A stretch of 64,000 bases of DNA from Roseomonas populi (GTDB taxonomy: Bacteria > Pseudomonadota > Alphaproteobacteria > Acetobacterales > Acetobacteraceae), in the NCBI RefSeq assembly GCF_024594815.1, contig NZ_JANJOU010000002.1:186001-250000 (forward strand), in the 5' to 3' direction. Below are positions 1 to 7,610 of this stretch, one piece after another; the first letter of the stretch is position 1; every line of letters starts with the position of its first letter. The notes below the pieces were generated by a model, which did no database searches, had not been told where the DNA came from, and was given only the letters and a program-made list of their open reading frames with translations. The position numbers and the translations under genes are program-made.

Positions 1-616
1 GCCGGGCGGTATCCGCGCACTTCGCCTCTCGGACGGATCGAACGAGGGCTGGGCTGTCGGAGCCGTTCCCGCTGACGAGCCGCTCAGCGGAACCATCGAC
101 CTCTCCGCCCCATCCCTGTCCATGGCGCTGGACCCGATGGTTCCGGCCACTCCGGGCGCTGGTCTCCTCTCCACGGCGGCGCTTGATCTCGCCGCGCGGG
201 AGAGGGGGATCACGGCCGCCGCCCTGCTCGGCGCCGCCCCGCCGGCCGCGGTGGAGGGTATCGCGGCAGGGGCGCGTGCCGCACCGTGGGGGGCGCGAGC
301 GTTGCGGGAGGTGCTGCTGAACCCCGAGACCCTCATCCTATCCGCGGACCCCGGGGCGCTCGGCCCGAGTGGTCTCCGCCGCCTTGCCGGCGCCGCGCGA
401 ATCTTCAACGTCGAGGTGGCACTGCGCCCCGCAACGAGGGCTCCGTTCGCGGCGGCGATGCTGCTGCACCTGCGCACCATGCACCCCTGGCTGGGCCGGA
501 CGGCCCCGGACGGGGAGGGGACCTTCACCGCGCCGCCGGGGCCCGGCTTCGGACCCCCGCCGGATCCCCGGGCGATGGATGACCTTGCGCTGCACTGCCA
601 GGAACTCGGCGCGTGA
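1..616 (+). CDS. Enolase-superfamily protein lacking most of the catalytic barrel (5' end cut off)
   Basis: The frame is open from base 2, so the N-terminus lies outside the window; about 204 residues are visible. The N-terminal capping part (RLSDGSNEGWAVG) and the helix ALDLAARERGITAAALLGA align by eye with ALWDAAGKRLGLPLRALMGA of the next gene. After that the protein jumps to the C-terminal segment FNVEVALRPATRAPFAA, which matches FGVEVALHSLFETGIATA of the neighbour. Roughly 150 residues that carry the KxK, Asp and Glu metal and base residues are absent. It is therefore probably a non-catalytic paralogue or a subunit partner of the downstream enzyme. The stop overlaps the GTG start of that gene (GTGA), so the two are likely co-translated. 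The fold assignment is by analogy; the role is unknown. Confidence 0.6.
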   Translation, partial: PGGIRALRLSDGSNEGWAVGAVPADEPLSGTIDLSAPSLSMALDPMVPATPGAGLLSTAALDLAARERGITAAALLGAAPPAAVEGIAAGARAAPWGARALREVLLNPETLILSADPGALGPSGLRRLAGAARIFNVEVALRPATRAPFAAAMLLHLRTMHPWLGRTAPDGEGTFTAPPGPGFGPPPDPRAMDDLALHCQELGA

Positions 617-1788
617 GCGGGGCCGCGACGGTCCGCTCGGTCCGGCTGCGCCGCGTACGGCTCCAGCTCGGGATGGTCTACGTCTCCTCCATGTACGTCA
701 TGGCGACGACGGAGCGGACGGTGATCGAGGTCACCCTGGCGGACGGCACCGTGGGGCTAGGCGAGACGCTCGGCTATCCCGACTGCTACGCCGCCACAGC
801 TCGCCTCGCTCCCTCCCTTATCGGGCGGGACGCGATGGACCGCGCGGGCTTCCGCCGCAGCTTCTCCCGTTCCGTTTTCGACAATCGGCAGGGACGGATT
901 GGCTGGTCGGCCTTCGCGGGGCTGGAACTGGCGCTCTGGGACGCAGCCGGGAAGCGGCTTGGCCTGCCGCTGCGGGCCCTGATGGGCGCGCCGGGGCCGG
1001 TGCCGCACGTGCCGCTCTGCTGCCCGCTGCCCGCCGTCGCGCTCTCCCGGCCCGCCAGCCGCGCCGAGATCGCCGCGGAGTACCGCGACCTGTCCCGCAC
1101 GGCCGCGCTGGGGGAACTGGCGGCGGAACTCGCCGCGCGGCACGGCTTCGGCGCCTTCAAGTACAAGTCGGCGGCGGCGAGCGCGGACTGGGACGTGGCA
1201 GCCATGGGCGCGCTCCGCGGTGCGCTGGGGCCGGATGCTGCCATCCGCATCGACCCCAATGCCGGCTGGCCCACCGCCGCCGCCGTCCGGCTTGCGGAGC
1301 GGCTGCGCCCGCACGCGCCCGAGTGGCTGGAGGATCCCTGCGACGACCGGGAGGGTCTGGCGCGCCTGCGCGGCGCCACCGGCATGACGGTCGCCACCAA
1401 CATGGCGGTGATCCAGCCGGACCACATCCCCGCCGCCCTTCGCCTGCCCGGAGCCGATGTCTGGCTCGGCGATGTCTTCATGTGGGGCGGCATCGAGGGC
1501 TGGCGCGACATGGCCGCGACCGCCGCGCTGTTCGGCGTGGAGGTGGCCCTGCACTCGTTGTTCGAGACCGGGATCGCCACCGCCGCGAACCTGCACCTGG
1601 CGGCCGCCCACCCCGCGGTGAGGCGCGCGACCGACTGCGGCGCCGCCTGGCTCTCCTCCGATGTGGTGACGGGGCTTGGCCCCATAAGGAACGGTGCGAT
1701 GGCGGTGCCGGATGGCCCTGGCCTCGGCGTCTCGCTCGACGAGGCCGCGATGGCCGCCGCGACCACCGAAGAGCGGATGATTACCTGA
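613..1788 (+). CDS. Mandelate racemase/muconate lactonizing enzyme family protein (enolase superfamily)
   Basis: A 391-residue enolase-superfamily enzyme of normal length. Enzymes of this family abstract the alpha-proton of a carboxylate with Mg2+ help, giving racemases, dehydratases or cycloisomerases. Visible signatures are the capping domain with ERTVIEVTLADGTVGLGE (about residues 36-53), the KxK motif in FKYKS (about 180), the Mg ligand Asp in RIDPNAGW (about 213), the Glu in EWLEDPC (about 238) and the C-terminal HSLFETGIAT segment (about 316). The GTG start overlaps the stop of the preceding barrel-less paralogue. Genes downstream encode a ThDP enzyme, a 2-hydroxyacid-type FAD dehydrogenase and protocatechuate dioxygenase, which fits a role on a hydroxy aryl-acid. 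Substrate cannot be read from sequence; sugar-acid dehydratase is the main alternative. Confidence 0.88.
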   Translation: MSGAATVRSVRLRRVRLQLGMVYVSSMYVMATTERTVIEVTLADGTVGLGETLGYPDCYAATARLAPSLIGRDAMDRAGFRRSFSRSVFDNRQGRIGWSAFAGLELALWDAAGKRLGLPLRALMGAPGPVPHVPLCCPLPAVALSRPASRAEIAAEYRDLSRTAALGELAAELAARHGFGAFKYKSAAASADWDVAAMGALRGALGPDAAIRIDPNAGWPTAAAVRLAERLRPHAPEWLEDPCDDREGLARLRGATGMTVATNMAVIQPDHIPAALRLPGADVWLGDVFMWGGIEGWRDMAATAALFGVEVALHSLFETGIATAANLHLAAAHPAVRRATDCGAAWLSSDVVTGLGPIRNGAMAVPDGPGLGVSLDEAAMAAATTEERMIT

Positions 1789-1800
1789 GCGACCGCGCTT

Positions 1801-1817
1801 AGTTGACACTATCCACG
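1801..1817. promoter_or_regulatory. Candidate operator, copy 1 (AGTTGA-N5-TCCACG)
   Basis: The 106-base gap before the first ThDP enzyme contains AGTTGA, five bases, then TCCACG. The same arrangement, AGTTGA-N5-TCAACG, occurs at 3655-3671 before pcaH. In the second copy GTTGA and TCAAC form an inverted repeat, as expected for a dimeric regulator. The motif also contains TTGACA (1803-1808), so it could overlap a -35 element, although no good -10 is visible. No regulator gene is in the window. Confidence 0.35.
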
Positions 1818-1894
1818 GATTGGCTCAGCCTTCCTGAAAACGACGTCCGCCAGACGGACAGAAGATTCCACGAAAGTGGAGGGGGAACGCGCTG

Positions 1895-3631
1895 ATGGAT
1901 CGCGAGCACGCTTCGCACCCCGGTCCGGCCTCGGCCGGGGATGCCGTCGCACCCATCCGCCCCATGGCCGCAGAGGTGTTCCTGGCCGCGCTGGCCGAGC
2001 ACGGCGTCGACAAGTTCTTCCTGAACCCCGGCACCGACTTCGCGCCGATCGTCGAGGCCTACAGCGCCGCCGGCAGGAAGAACCCGCGCATGCCGGACCC
2101 GGTGCTGGTGACGCACGAGAACACGGCCGTGACCATGGCGCACGGCTACTTCCTGGCCACCGGCCGGGCGCAGGCGGTGATGGTGCATGTGAGCGTCGGG
2201 ACGGCCAACACGATCAACGCCATCGCCGACGCCAGCCGCGACAACGTGCCCGTGCTGCTCTGCGCCGGCCGGTCCCCTGTCACCGAGGTCGGCGCCGTGG
2301 GCACCCGCAACCGGCACATCCACTGGGCGCAGGAGATGTTCGACCAGGCGGGCATGCTGCGGGAATGGGTGAAGTGGGACTACGAGCTGCGCAATCCCTC
2401 CCAGGTCGCGGACGTCGTGGACCGCGCCTTCGAGGTGATGGACGCCGCGCCGCGCCGCCCCGTCTACCTCACCCTGCCGCGGGAGCCGCTGGCAGCAAGC
2501 GTGTCGGAGGGGACCGCCGTGAACGCGCGCCGCGGACCGCCGCGGAAGCCGCATCCCGATCCGGCCGACATCGAGACGCTGGCAGGCTGGCTCGCCGACG
2601 CCTCCAGCCCGCTGATCGTGACGGCGGGCATGGGCCGCACCGCCGAGGATGTCGCTACCCTCGCCGCCTTCGCTGAGCGCTTCGCGGTCCCGATCGTCAC
2701 CTATAACCCGCGCCAGCTCTGCCTGCCGACAGACCACCCGATGCACGCCGGCTTCGATCCCGGCCCCCTGGTCCCGAAGGCCGACCTGATCCTTGCGATC
2801 GAGTCGGACGTCCCCTGGACGCCCAGCCTCGTCAGGCCAGCGCCCGGGACACGGATTGTCCATGTCGGCGAGGACCCGGCGTGGCAGCGCTATCCCATGC
2901 GGAGCTTTCCCAGCGACCTCTCCATCACCGCCGACGCGGCGGTAACGCTGGCGCGCCTTCACCGCGCGGCGGAGGAACAGATCGCGGAGGGCGACCTGGA
3001 GGCCCGGCGCTTCGCGATGGCGGAGACCCGGGCCGCGCGCCTGGCCGCCGCCGCGGCGAAGGCCCGGCCGAAGGGAAGCGTGATCACGCCCGAATACCTC
3101 AGCCACGCGATCGGGGAGGCTCTGGGCGACGCGACGATCGTCAACGAGTACCCGCTGCGCCTGGACCACTGCTCCCGCACGCGCCCCGGCAGCTACTTCC
3201 AGCTCGGCCCGGCCGGCGGCCTCGGCTGGAGCCTCGGGGCCGCCCTGGGCATCAAGCTGGCGGATCCCGGGCGCCTGGTGGTCTGCACCATCGGGGACGG
3301 CGCCTACATGTTCGCCAACCCTTCCGCGAGCCACTGGACCGCGCAGGTTCACGACCTGCCCGTGCTCACCATCGTCTTCAACAACGAGCGCTACGGCGCC
3401 GTTCGCGGCGCCACCATGTCGATGTACGCCAAGGGGGCTGCCGGGGCCGATGATGGCCGGTTCCTGGCCGACCTCGCCTCCGGGAGCCGCTGGGACAAAG
3501 TCGTGGAAGCCCATGGCGGCTACGGAGAGCGGGTGGAGGACGCGGCGGAGCTTCCTGCCGCCCTGGCACGCGCGCGCCGCGCCGTCGAGGAGGGGCGGCA
3601 GGCCCTGCTCGACGTCATCTGCCCGTACTGA
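1895..3631 (+). CDS. Thiamine-diphosphate-dependent enzyme, acetolactate synthase/benzoylformate decarboxylase-like
   Basis: A 578-residue ThDP enzyme of the pyruvate decarboxylase/acetolactate synthase superfamily with three domains. The cofactor-activating Glu is in THENTAVTMAHGY (about residue 73). The C-terminal ThDP/Mg motif runs from GDGAYMFA (about 468) to FNNERY (about 499). The segment VHVSVGTANTINA resembles the LHSAAGTGNAMGA region of benzoylformate decarboxylase, whose active-site His70 is thus apparently conserved, but the equivalent of Ser26 is not (NPGTDFAP against NPGSNELP). The best guess is decarboxylation or carboligation of an aromatic 2-oxo acid; an acetolactate-synthase-like role remains possible. 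It sits between an enolase-superfamily gene and pcaHG. ATG 1895 follows a GGAGGGGG-like ribosome site. Confidence 0.85.
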   Translation: MDREHASHPGPASAGDAVAPIRPMAAEVFLAALAEHGVDKFFLNPGTDFAPIVEAYSAAGRKNPRMPDPVLVTHENTAVTMAHGYFLATGRAQAVMVHVSVGTANTINAIADASRDNVPVLLCAGRSPVTEVGAVGTRNRHIHWAQEMFDQAGMLREWVKWDYELRNPSQVADVVDRAFEVMDAAPRRPVYLTLPREPLAASVSEGTAVNARRGPPRKPHPDPADIETLAGWLADASSPLIVTAGMGRTAEDVATLAAFAERFAVPIVTYNPRQLCLPTDHPMHAGFDPGPLVPKADLILAIESDVPWTPSLVRPAPGTRIVHVGEDPAWQRYPMRSFPSDLSITADAAVTLARLHRAAEEQIAEGDLEARRFAMAETRAARLAAAAAKARPKGSVITPEYLSHAIGEALGDATIVNEYPLRLDHCSRTRPGSYFQLGPAGGLGWSLGAALGIKLADPGRLVVCTIGDGAYMFANPSASHWTAQVHDLPVLTIVFNNERYGAVRGATMSMYAKGAAGADDGRFLADLASGSRWDKVVEAHGGYGERVEDAAELPAALARARRAVEEGRQALLDVICPY

Positions 3632-3654
3632 TGGCTGGGCGAAGCCAGGATTAT

Positions 3655-3671
3655 AGTTGATTACGTCAACG
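3655..3671. promoter_or_regulatory. Candidate operator, copy 2 (AGTTGA-N5-TCAACG)
   Basis: GTTGA TTACG TCAAC is an inverted repeat with 5-base arms, 24 bases after the stop of the ThDP gene and about 50 bases before the leader ORF of pcaH. It shares AGTTGA and TC(C/A)ACG at identical spacing with 1801-1817. The same 132-base gap also has a weak hairpin (GGCT...AGCC around 3634-3647). I infer a regulator site that splits the cluster into two control units. Confidence 0.4.
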
Positions 3672-3722
3672 ATGTACGCGCATATGGGGCCGGGCGCGTT
3701 CACGAACCAAGGGGGCGGAAAC

Positions 3723-3770
3723 ATGCAACGTCGCTGCGGGGCCGCTGGCCGGGGGATCGCCCGATGCTGA
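3723..3770 (+). CDS. Possible 15-residue leader peptide before pcaH
   Basis: ATG 3723 is preceded by a strong ribosome site (AAGGGGGCGGAAAC) and opens a 15-codon frame, MQRRCGAAGRGIARC. Its TGA (3768-3770) lies just inside the pcaH start at 3764 in another frame. The pcaH ATG has no equally good ribosome site of its own, so ribosomes ending the small frame could re-initiate on pcaH. This is read from sequence only; there is no homology evidence, and it could be chance. Confidence 0.35.
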   Translation: MQRRCGAAGRGIARC

Positions 3771-4480
3771 CCGATCCCCCTGACCGGTTCGCTCCTTACG
3801 ACGAGGCCGGCCAGCCGCAGGTCCCGATTGCCGGCTACCCGAACACGGTGCGCCGCCATCCCTGCTCGCTGCCGCTGTTCCGGCGCCCGGTCACCCGGAC
3901 GGAATTGACCGGCCCGCTCGACCTCACCCCCAAGCTCCAGCCGGGCGACAGCAACCTCGCCGTCTCGCCGGAGGGAAGGCCGGCAATCGGGCAACTCATC
4001 CACATCTCCGGCCGCGTGTTGGACGAGGACGGGCGGCCGGTCCGGAACGCCGTCGTCGAGATATGGCAGGCCAATGCCGCCGGGCGCTACTTCAACCCGC
4101 TGGACCAGCGCGACGCACCGCTGGACCCGAACTTCATCGGCAACGGCCGCGCGCTGACGGACGCGAACGGGGACTACGCCTTTTTCACGATCCGCCCCGG
4201 CGCCTACCCCGTCCCGAACTCCGGCCGCTGGTGGCGCCCGCCGCACGTCCACTTCTCCATCCTCGGCCCCGGCAGCCTCTCGCGCCTCGTCACGCAGATG
4301 TACTTCCCGGGCGATCCGCTGAACGTCCATGACCGTCTGCTGAACTCGCTGCCCGACCCGGCGGCGCGGGAACTCCTCGTGGCGCGCGAGGTCTCCACCG
4401 AGGAGGTGGACGGCGAGTGGCTCGCCTACCGCCACCGCCTGGTCCTGCGGGGCCGCCACGCTACCCCGCCTTTGCCGTGA
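3764..4480 (+). CDS. pcaH: Protocatechuate 3,4-dioxygenase beta subunit
   Basis: This is the iron-bearing subunit of an intradiol ring-cleavage dioxygenase; with PcaG it opens protocatechuate to 3-carboxy-cis,cis-muconate in the beta-ketoadipate pathway. At 238 residues it has the usual length. The N-terminal beta-subunit domain (about 1-60) precedes the beta-sandwich. The four Fe(III) ligands can be seen: Tyr in GRYFNP (about 108), Tyr in GAYPVPN (about 147), and the two His of PPHVHFS (about 162 and 164). pcaG follows 8 bases after the stop. No beta-ketoadipate downstream genes (pcaB, C, D, I, J) are in the window, so the rest of the pathway is elsewhere. Some related intradiol enzymes take other hydroxylated benzoates, so the substrate is inferred. 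Confidence 0.93.
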   Translation: MLTDPPDRFAPYDEAGQPQVPIAGYPNTVRRHPCSLPLFRRPVTRTELTGPLDLTPKLQPGDSNLAVSPEGRPAIGQLIHISGRVLDEDGRPVRNAVVEIWQANAAGRYFNPLDQRDAPLDPNFIGNGRALTDANGDYAFFTIRPGAYPVPNSGRWWRPPHVHFSILGPGSLSRLVTQMYFPGDPLNVHDRLLNSLPDPAARELLVAREVSTEEVDGEWLAYRHRLVLRGRHATPPLP

Positions 4481-4488
4481 GCGCCGCG

Positions 4489-5103
4489 ATGAGCACCAAT
4501 GCGCCTCTCCCGCCCACGGGCTGGCACACGATCGGCCCCTTCTTCCCGCGCACCTTCTTCAAGGAGGGCGACAACGACCTGACGCGCCTGTCGCCGGATG
4601 CCCCGCCGACCGCGCGGGGCGAGCGCATCATCCTGCACGGGCGCGTGCTGGAGGAGGGCGGCGGGCCTTGCGTCAACGCAGTACTGGAGGCGTGGCAGGC
4701 CGATGCGGGCGGCCGCTTCCGCCACCCGCTCGATCCGCGCCACGCCGATGCGGACCCGTGCTTCCTGGGCTGGGGCCGCGCTTGGACCGACGAGGCGGGC
4801 CGCTATGAGTTCCAAACGGTGATGCCGGGCGGCTATGCCGATGCCGCCGGCATGCGCGCCCCGCATGTGAACCTGTCAGTCCTCGGCTCGGGCATCATGC
4901 GGCGTCTCGTCACCACCGTGTTCTTCCCCGAATTTGCACTTGTGAATGGCCAGGATCCCATCCTGCTCGCCCTGCCGGAGGACGGGCTGCGGCGCCGCCT
5001 CGTCGCGGCGGAGGAAGGCGCCGCCGACAGCATCCGGCGCTTCCGTTTCGACCTCGTCCTGCACGGCTCACCGGAGGAGGAAACCCCCTTCTTCGTGGAC
5101 TGA
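4489..5103 (+). CDS. pcaG: Protocatechuate 3,4-dioxygenase alpha subunit
   Basis: A 204-residue partner of PcaH. The opening TGWHTIGPFFP, followed by the beta-sandwich core (LHGRVLEEGGGPCVNAVLE, then APHVNLSVLG), is characteristic of alpha subunits. The positions that hold iron in the beta subunit are degenerate here: GRFRHP replaces the Tyr, and HVN replaces HxH. This is normal, because only the beta subunit binds iron. ATG 4489 gives the family length; a GTG at 4477 overlapping the pcaH stop (GTGA) is a real alternative given how often this genome uses such junctions. It forms an obligate heteromer with PcaH. Confidence 0.92.
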   Translation: MSTNAPLPPTGWHTIGPFFPRTFFKEGDNDLTRLSPDAPPTARGERIILHGRVLEEGGGPCVNAVLEAWQADAGGRFRHPLDPRHADADPCFLGWGRAWTDEAGRYEFQTVMPGGYADAAGMRAPHVNLSVLGSGIMRRLVTTVFFPEFALVNGQDPILLALPEDGLRRRLVAAEEGAADSIRRFRFDLVLHGSPEEETPFFVD

Positions 5104-5174
5104 GCTGCTTCTCCCCGAAAACAAGAAGGCGCGAAGCGAGACAGGCGCCGCAACACGAGAGGAAAGCGTCCGAG

Positions 5175-6140
5175 ATGAGGAGACGTGAGGCCGTCGTGGC
5201 GCTCGCCACGCTGACCCTGGCGGCGCGGGCTCAGGCCCAGGTGCAGGGTAGTCGCCGGCCCGGGCAGATGATCATCCCCTTCGCGGCCGGCGCCTCGGCG
5301 GACGGGGTGGCACGCGTGGTCGCCGCGGGTCTCGGCCCCCGGCTGGACCGCAACTTCGTCGCGGACAACCGCCCCGGCGCCGGCGGCACGCTCGGCCTGT
5401 CGGTCCTGGCCCGTTCCCCGGCGGATGGCAGCGTGCTCGGCACGGGCGCGACGGGGGCCGTCGTCATCAATCCCCACACCCCCGACGGGCAGTCCTTCGA
5501 GCCCCTGCGCCAGCTCGCGCCGGTCGCGCGCATCGCCGACATCCCGCTCGTCATCATCGCCGGCAGCGGCACGGGCCTGAAGACGCTGCAGGACGTGGTC
5601 GCGCGGTCGAAGTCCGACCGGGCTGGGCTGAGCTACGGCACCACCGGCACCAACAGCGCGCAACACCTGGCGATGGTGACGCTGGCGCAGGCGACCGGGG
5701 CAAATCTTATCCACGTCCCCTACCGGGGCAGCGCACCGGCGGTCACGGACGTGTTGGCCGGCACCCTACCTCTGGCGAGCGTGGACCTGACCTCCGCCCA
5801 GGCCCATATCCAGGCGGGAACTGTTGTGCCCCTCGCGGTGACCGGCCCGCAGCGCTCGAAGCTCGCCCCTTCCGTTCCCACGGTCGCGGAGGCGGCGGTG
5901 CCGGGCTACTCCGTCACGGCCTGGATGGGCCTCTTCGGGCCGGCGGGGCTGCCGGAGGCTATGCGTGAGCAGATCTCCCGCGCTACCTCGGAGGTCGTCG
6001 CCGACCCGGAGACCGAGCGCGCGCTTCTCAGCGTCTCGGCCGAGCCCTCTTTCCTGGACCACGCCGACTTCGCCCGCTTCCTGGCGGACGAGTCCGCACG
6101 CTGGAAGCGGGTGCTGGGCACCATGGGCAAGGTGGAGTGA
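5175..6140 (+). CDS. Bug-family (tripartite tricarboxylate transporter) periplasmic solute receptor
   Basis: A 321-residue protein with a Sec-type signal peptide ending near AARAQAQ (about residue 22). The rest has the Bug/TctC layout: the IIPFAAGASADGVAR loop after strand 1, DNRPGAGGTLGLSV, LSYGTTGTNSAQHLA, HVPYRGSAPAVTDVLAG and the C-terminal DFARFLADESARWKRV helix. Such receptors bind carboxylates in two-Asp/water-mediated fashion and hand them to TctAB permeases or act as sensors. Its place between pcaG and a hydroxyacid dehydrogenase suggests an aromatic or hydroxy acid ligand. No TctA/TctB genes are adjacent. The stop overlaps the next gene's GTG. Confidence 0.88.
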   Translation: MRRREAVVALATLTLAARAQAQVQGSRRPGQMIIPFAAGASADGVARVVAAGLGPRLDRNFVADNRPGAGGTLGLSVLARSPADGSVLGTGATGAVVINPHTPDGQSFEPLRQLAPVARIADIPLVIIAGSGTGLKTLQDVVARSKSDRAGLSYGTTGTNSAQHLAMVTLAQATGANLIHVPYRGSAPAVTDVLAGTLPLASVDLTSAQAHIQAGTVVPLAVTGPQRSKLAPSVPTVAEAAVPGYSVTAWMGLFGPAGLPEAMREQISRATSEVVADPETERALLSVSAEPSFLDHADFARFLADESARWKRVLGTMGKVE

Positions 6141-7588
6141 GCCCGATCGCCGATCCCCCGGTCGCGGAGCCGGACGCGGCTGTCGCGGTGCTCCGGGCCC
6201 GGCTGGCGGCGGCGGGCGTTGCTCCATCCGTCCTCGTCACCGATGCGGACATCCTGGAACCGCACCTGCGGGACTGGCGCGGGTGGCACCGGGGGGAGGG
6301 GCTCGCGCTCGCCCGCCCCAGGAGCGTGCCGGACGTGCAGGCCATTCTGAGCGCCTGCCACGACCTCGGCCTGCCCGTCGTGCCGCAGGGCGGCAATTCC
6401 AGCATGTGCGGCGCCAGCGTGCCCGCATCCGGGCGACCCCCGGCGGTGGTGCTGAGCCTTTCCGCCCTGGACCGGATCCGGCACGTGGACGCCCCGGGAT
6501 GGAACCTCGTCGCCGAGGCGGGCTGCACGCTGGGCGCCGTGCAGGCGGCGGCCCGCGCTGCAGGGCGCCACTTCGGCCTCGACCTCGGCGCCCGGGACAC
6601 GGCCCGCATCGGCGGGCTCGTCTCCACCAACGCCGGCGGAATGGGCGTGCTGCGCTACGGCGCCATGCGCGACCAGGTGCTGGGGCTGGAGGTGGTGCTG
6701 GCCGACGGCACGCTCTGGAACGGGCTTCGCGCGCTGCGGAAGGACAATTCAGGATTCGACCTGAAGCAGCTCTTCATCGGCACGGAGGGGACGCACGGCG
6801 TCGTCACGGCCGCCTGCCTACGGCTCCATCCACCGGAAACCAGTGCCGCAAGCCTCCTGCTCGCCCTGCCAGACCTTGCCGCGGCGAACCGGGTGGCCGA
6901 GATCGCGCTGCGCCGGGGCGGGCGCGCCCTGAGCGCCCTGGAGCTGGTGCCGGGCCTGGGGCTCGCCCTCGCCGCCCAGGTCCTGGGCGGGCCCCTTCCG
7001 ATGCCGGAGAACCACGCCTGGAACGTGCTGCTGCACCTCGCGGGCGAGGAGCCGGTGGAGGGGCTCGCGGAGGCCATCGCCTCGGCCGCGCTGGAAGGGG
7101 GCGCGGCGGTGGACGGGGTGCTCGCGCAGTCCGGTGCCCAGGAAGCGCGGCTCTGGGCCCTCCGGGACGCCTTCTCCGAGGCCCACCGGCTGCTTGGCCT
7201 CTCCTTCCGCTTCGACCTCGCCGTGCCGGTCGGGAGGATCACGGAGCTCGCCGAGGCGCTGATGCCGCCCGTCCTGCGCCTCGCGCCCGGCGCCCGCTTC
7301 TTCGTCTTCGGGCATCTCGGCGACGGGAACCTGCACGTCTCCATCGCCCAGCCCGAAGGCGCCGATGCCGCATCCTTCGCCGCGCTGCGCCCGGCGATCG
7401 AGAGCTTGGTGCACGAGATGGTCTGGCGGATGGGCGGCACCATCAGCGCGGAGCACGGCATCGGCCAGCTGCACCGCGAGGAGATCGCGCTGCAGAAGCC
7501 GGCCGAGGAGCTGGCCCTGATGCGCGCCGTGAAGGGCATGCTGGATCCCAAGGGCATCCTGAACCCCGGCCAGCTTCTGCCGGACTGA
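6137..7588 (+). CDS. FAD-binding oxidoreductase, GlcD/D-2-hydroxyacid dehydrogenase type
   Basis: A 483-residue flavoprotein of the VAO/PCMH family. It has the FAD-binding N-terminal half (GLPVVPQGGNSSMCGASV, about residues 75-92, then GLVSTNAGGMGVLRYGAMRDQ and FIGTEGTHGVVTAA) and the FAD-linked oxidase C-terminal domain with FGHLGDGNLHVSI (about 395) and EHGIGQLHREE (about 440). Members oxidise D-lactate, glycolate, D-2-hydroxyglutarate or similar acids to the 2-oxo acid, passing electrons to quinones or a partner. In this cluster the product would be the natural substrate of a ThDP decarboxylase. GTG 6137 overlaps the stop of the solute receptor gene. The exact substrate is unknown. Confidence 0.88.
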   Translation: MSPIADPPVAEPDAAVAVLRARLAAAGVAPSVLVTDADILEPHLRDWRGWHRGEGLALARPRSVPDVQAILSACHDLGLPVVPQGGNSSMCGASVPASGRPPAVVLSLSALDRIRHVDAPGWNLVAEAGCTLGAVQAAARAAGRHFGLDLGARDTARIGGLVSTNAGGMGVLRYGAMRDQVLGLEVVLADGTLWNGLRALRKDNSGFDLKQLFIGTEGTHGVVTAACLRLHPPETSAASLLLALPDLAAANRVAEIALRRGGRALSALELVPGLGLALAAQVLGGPLPMPENHAWNVLLHLAGEEPVEGLAEAIASAALEGGAAVDGVLAQSGAQEARLWALRDAFSEAHRLLGLSFRFDLAVPVGRITELAEALMPPVLRLAPGARFFVFGHLGDGNLHVSIAQPEGADAASFAALRPAIESLVHEMVWRMGGTISAEHGIGQLHREEIALQKPAEELALMRAVKGMLDPKGILNPGQLLPD

Positions 7589-7610
7589 ATCTTTCAGAGA
7601 GGACAGACGG

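Noticed and set aside
1803-1808. TTGACA as a consensus -35 promoter element
   Set aside because: No matching -10 at 16-18 bases; the hexamer is better explained as part of the repeated AGTTGA-N5-TCMACG motif.
1799-4459. A minus-strand open frame of nearly 900 codons opposite the ThDP and pcaH genes
   Set aside because: It is a GC-driven shadow: composition is Arg/Ala/Gly/Val-rich with no domain, while the + strand frames carry catalytic motifs.
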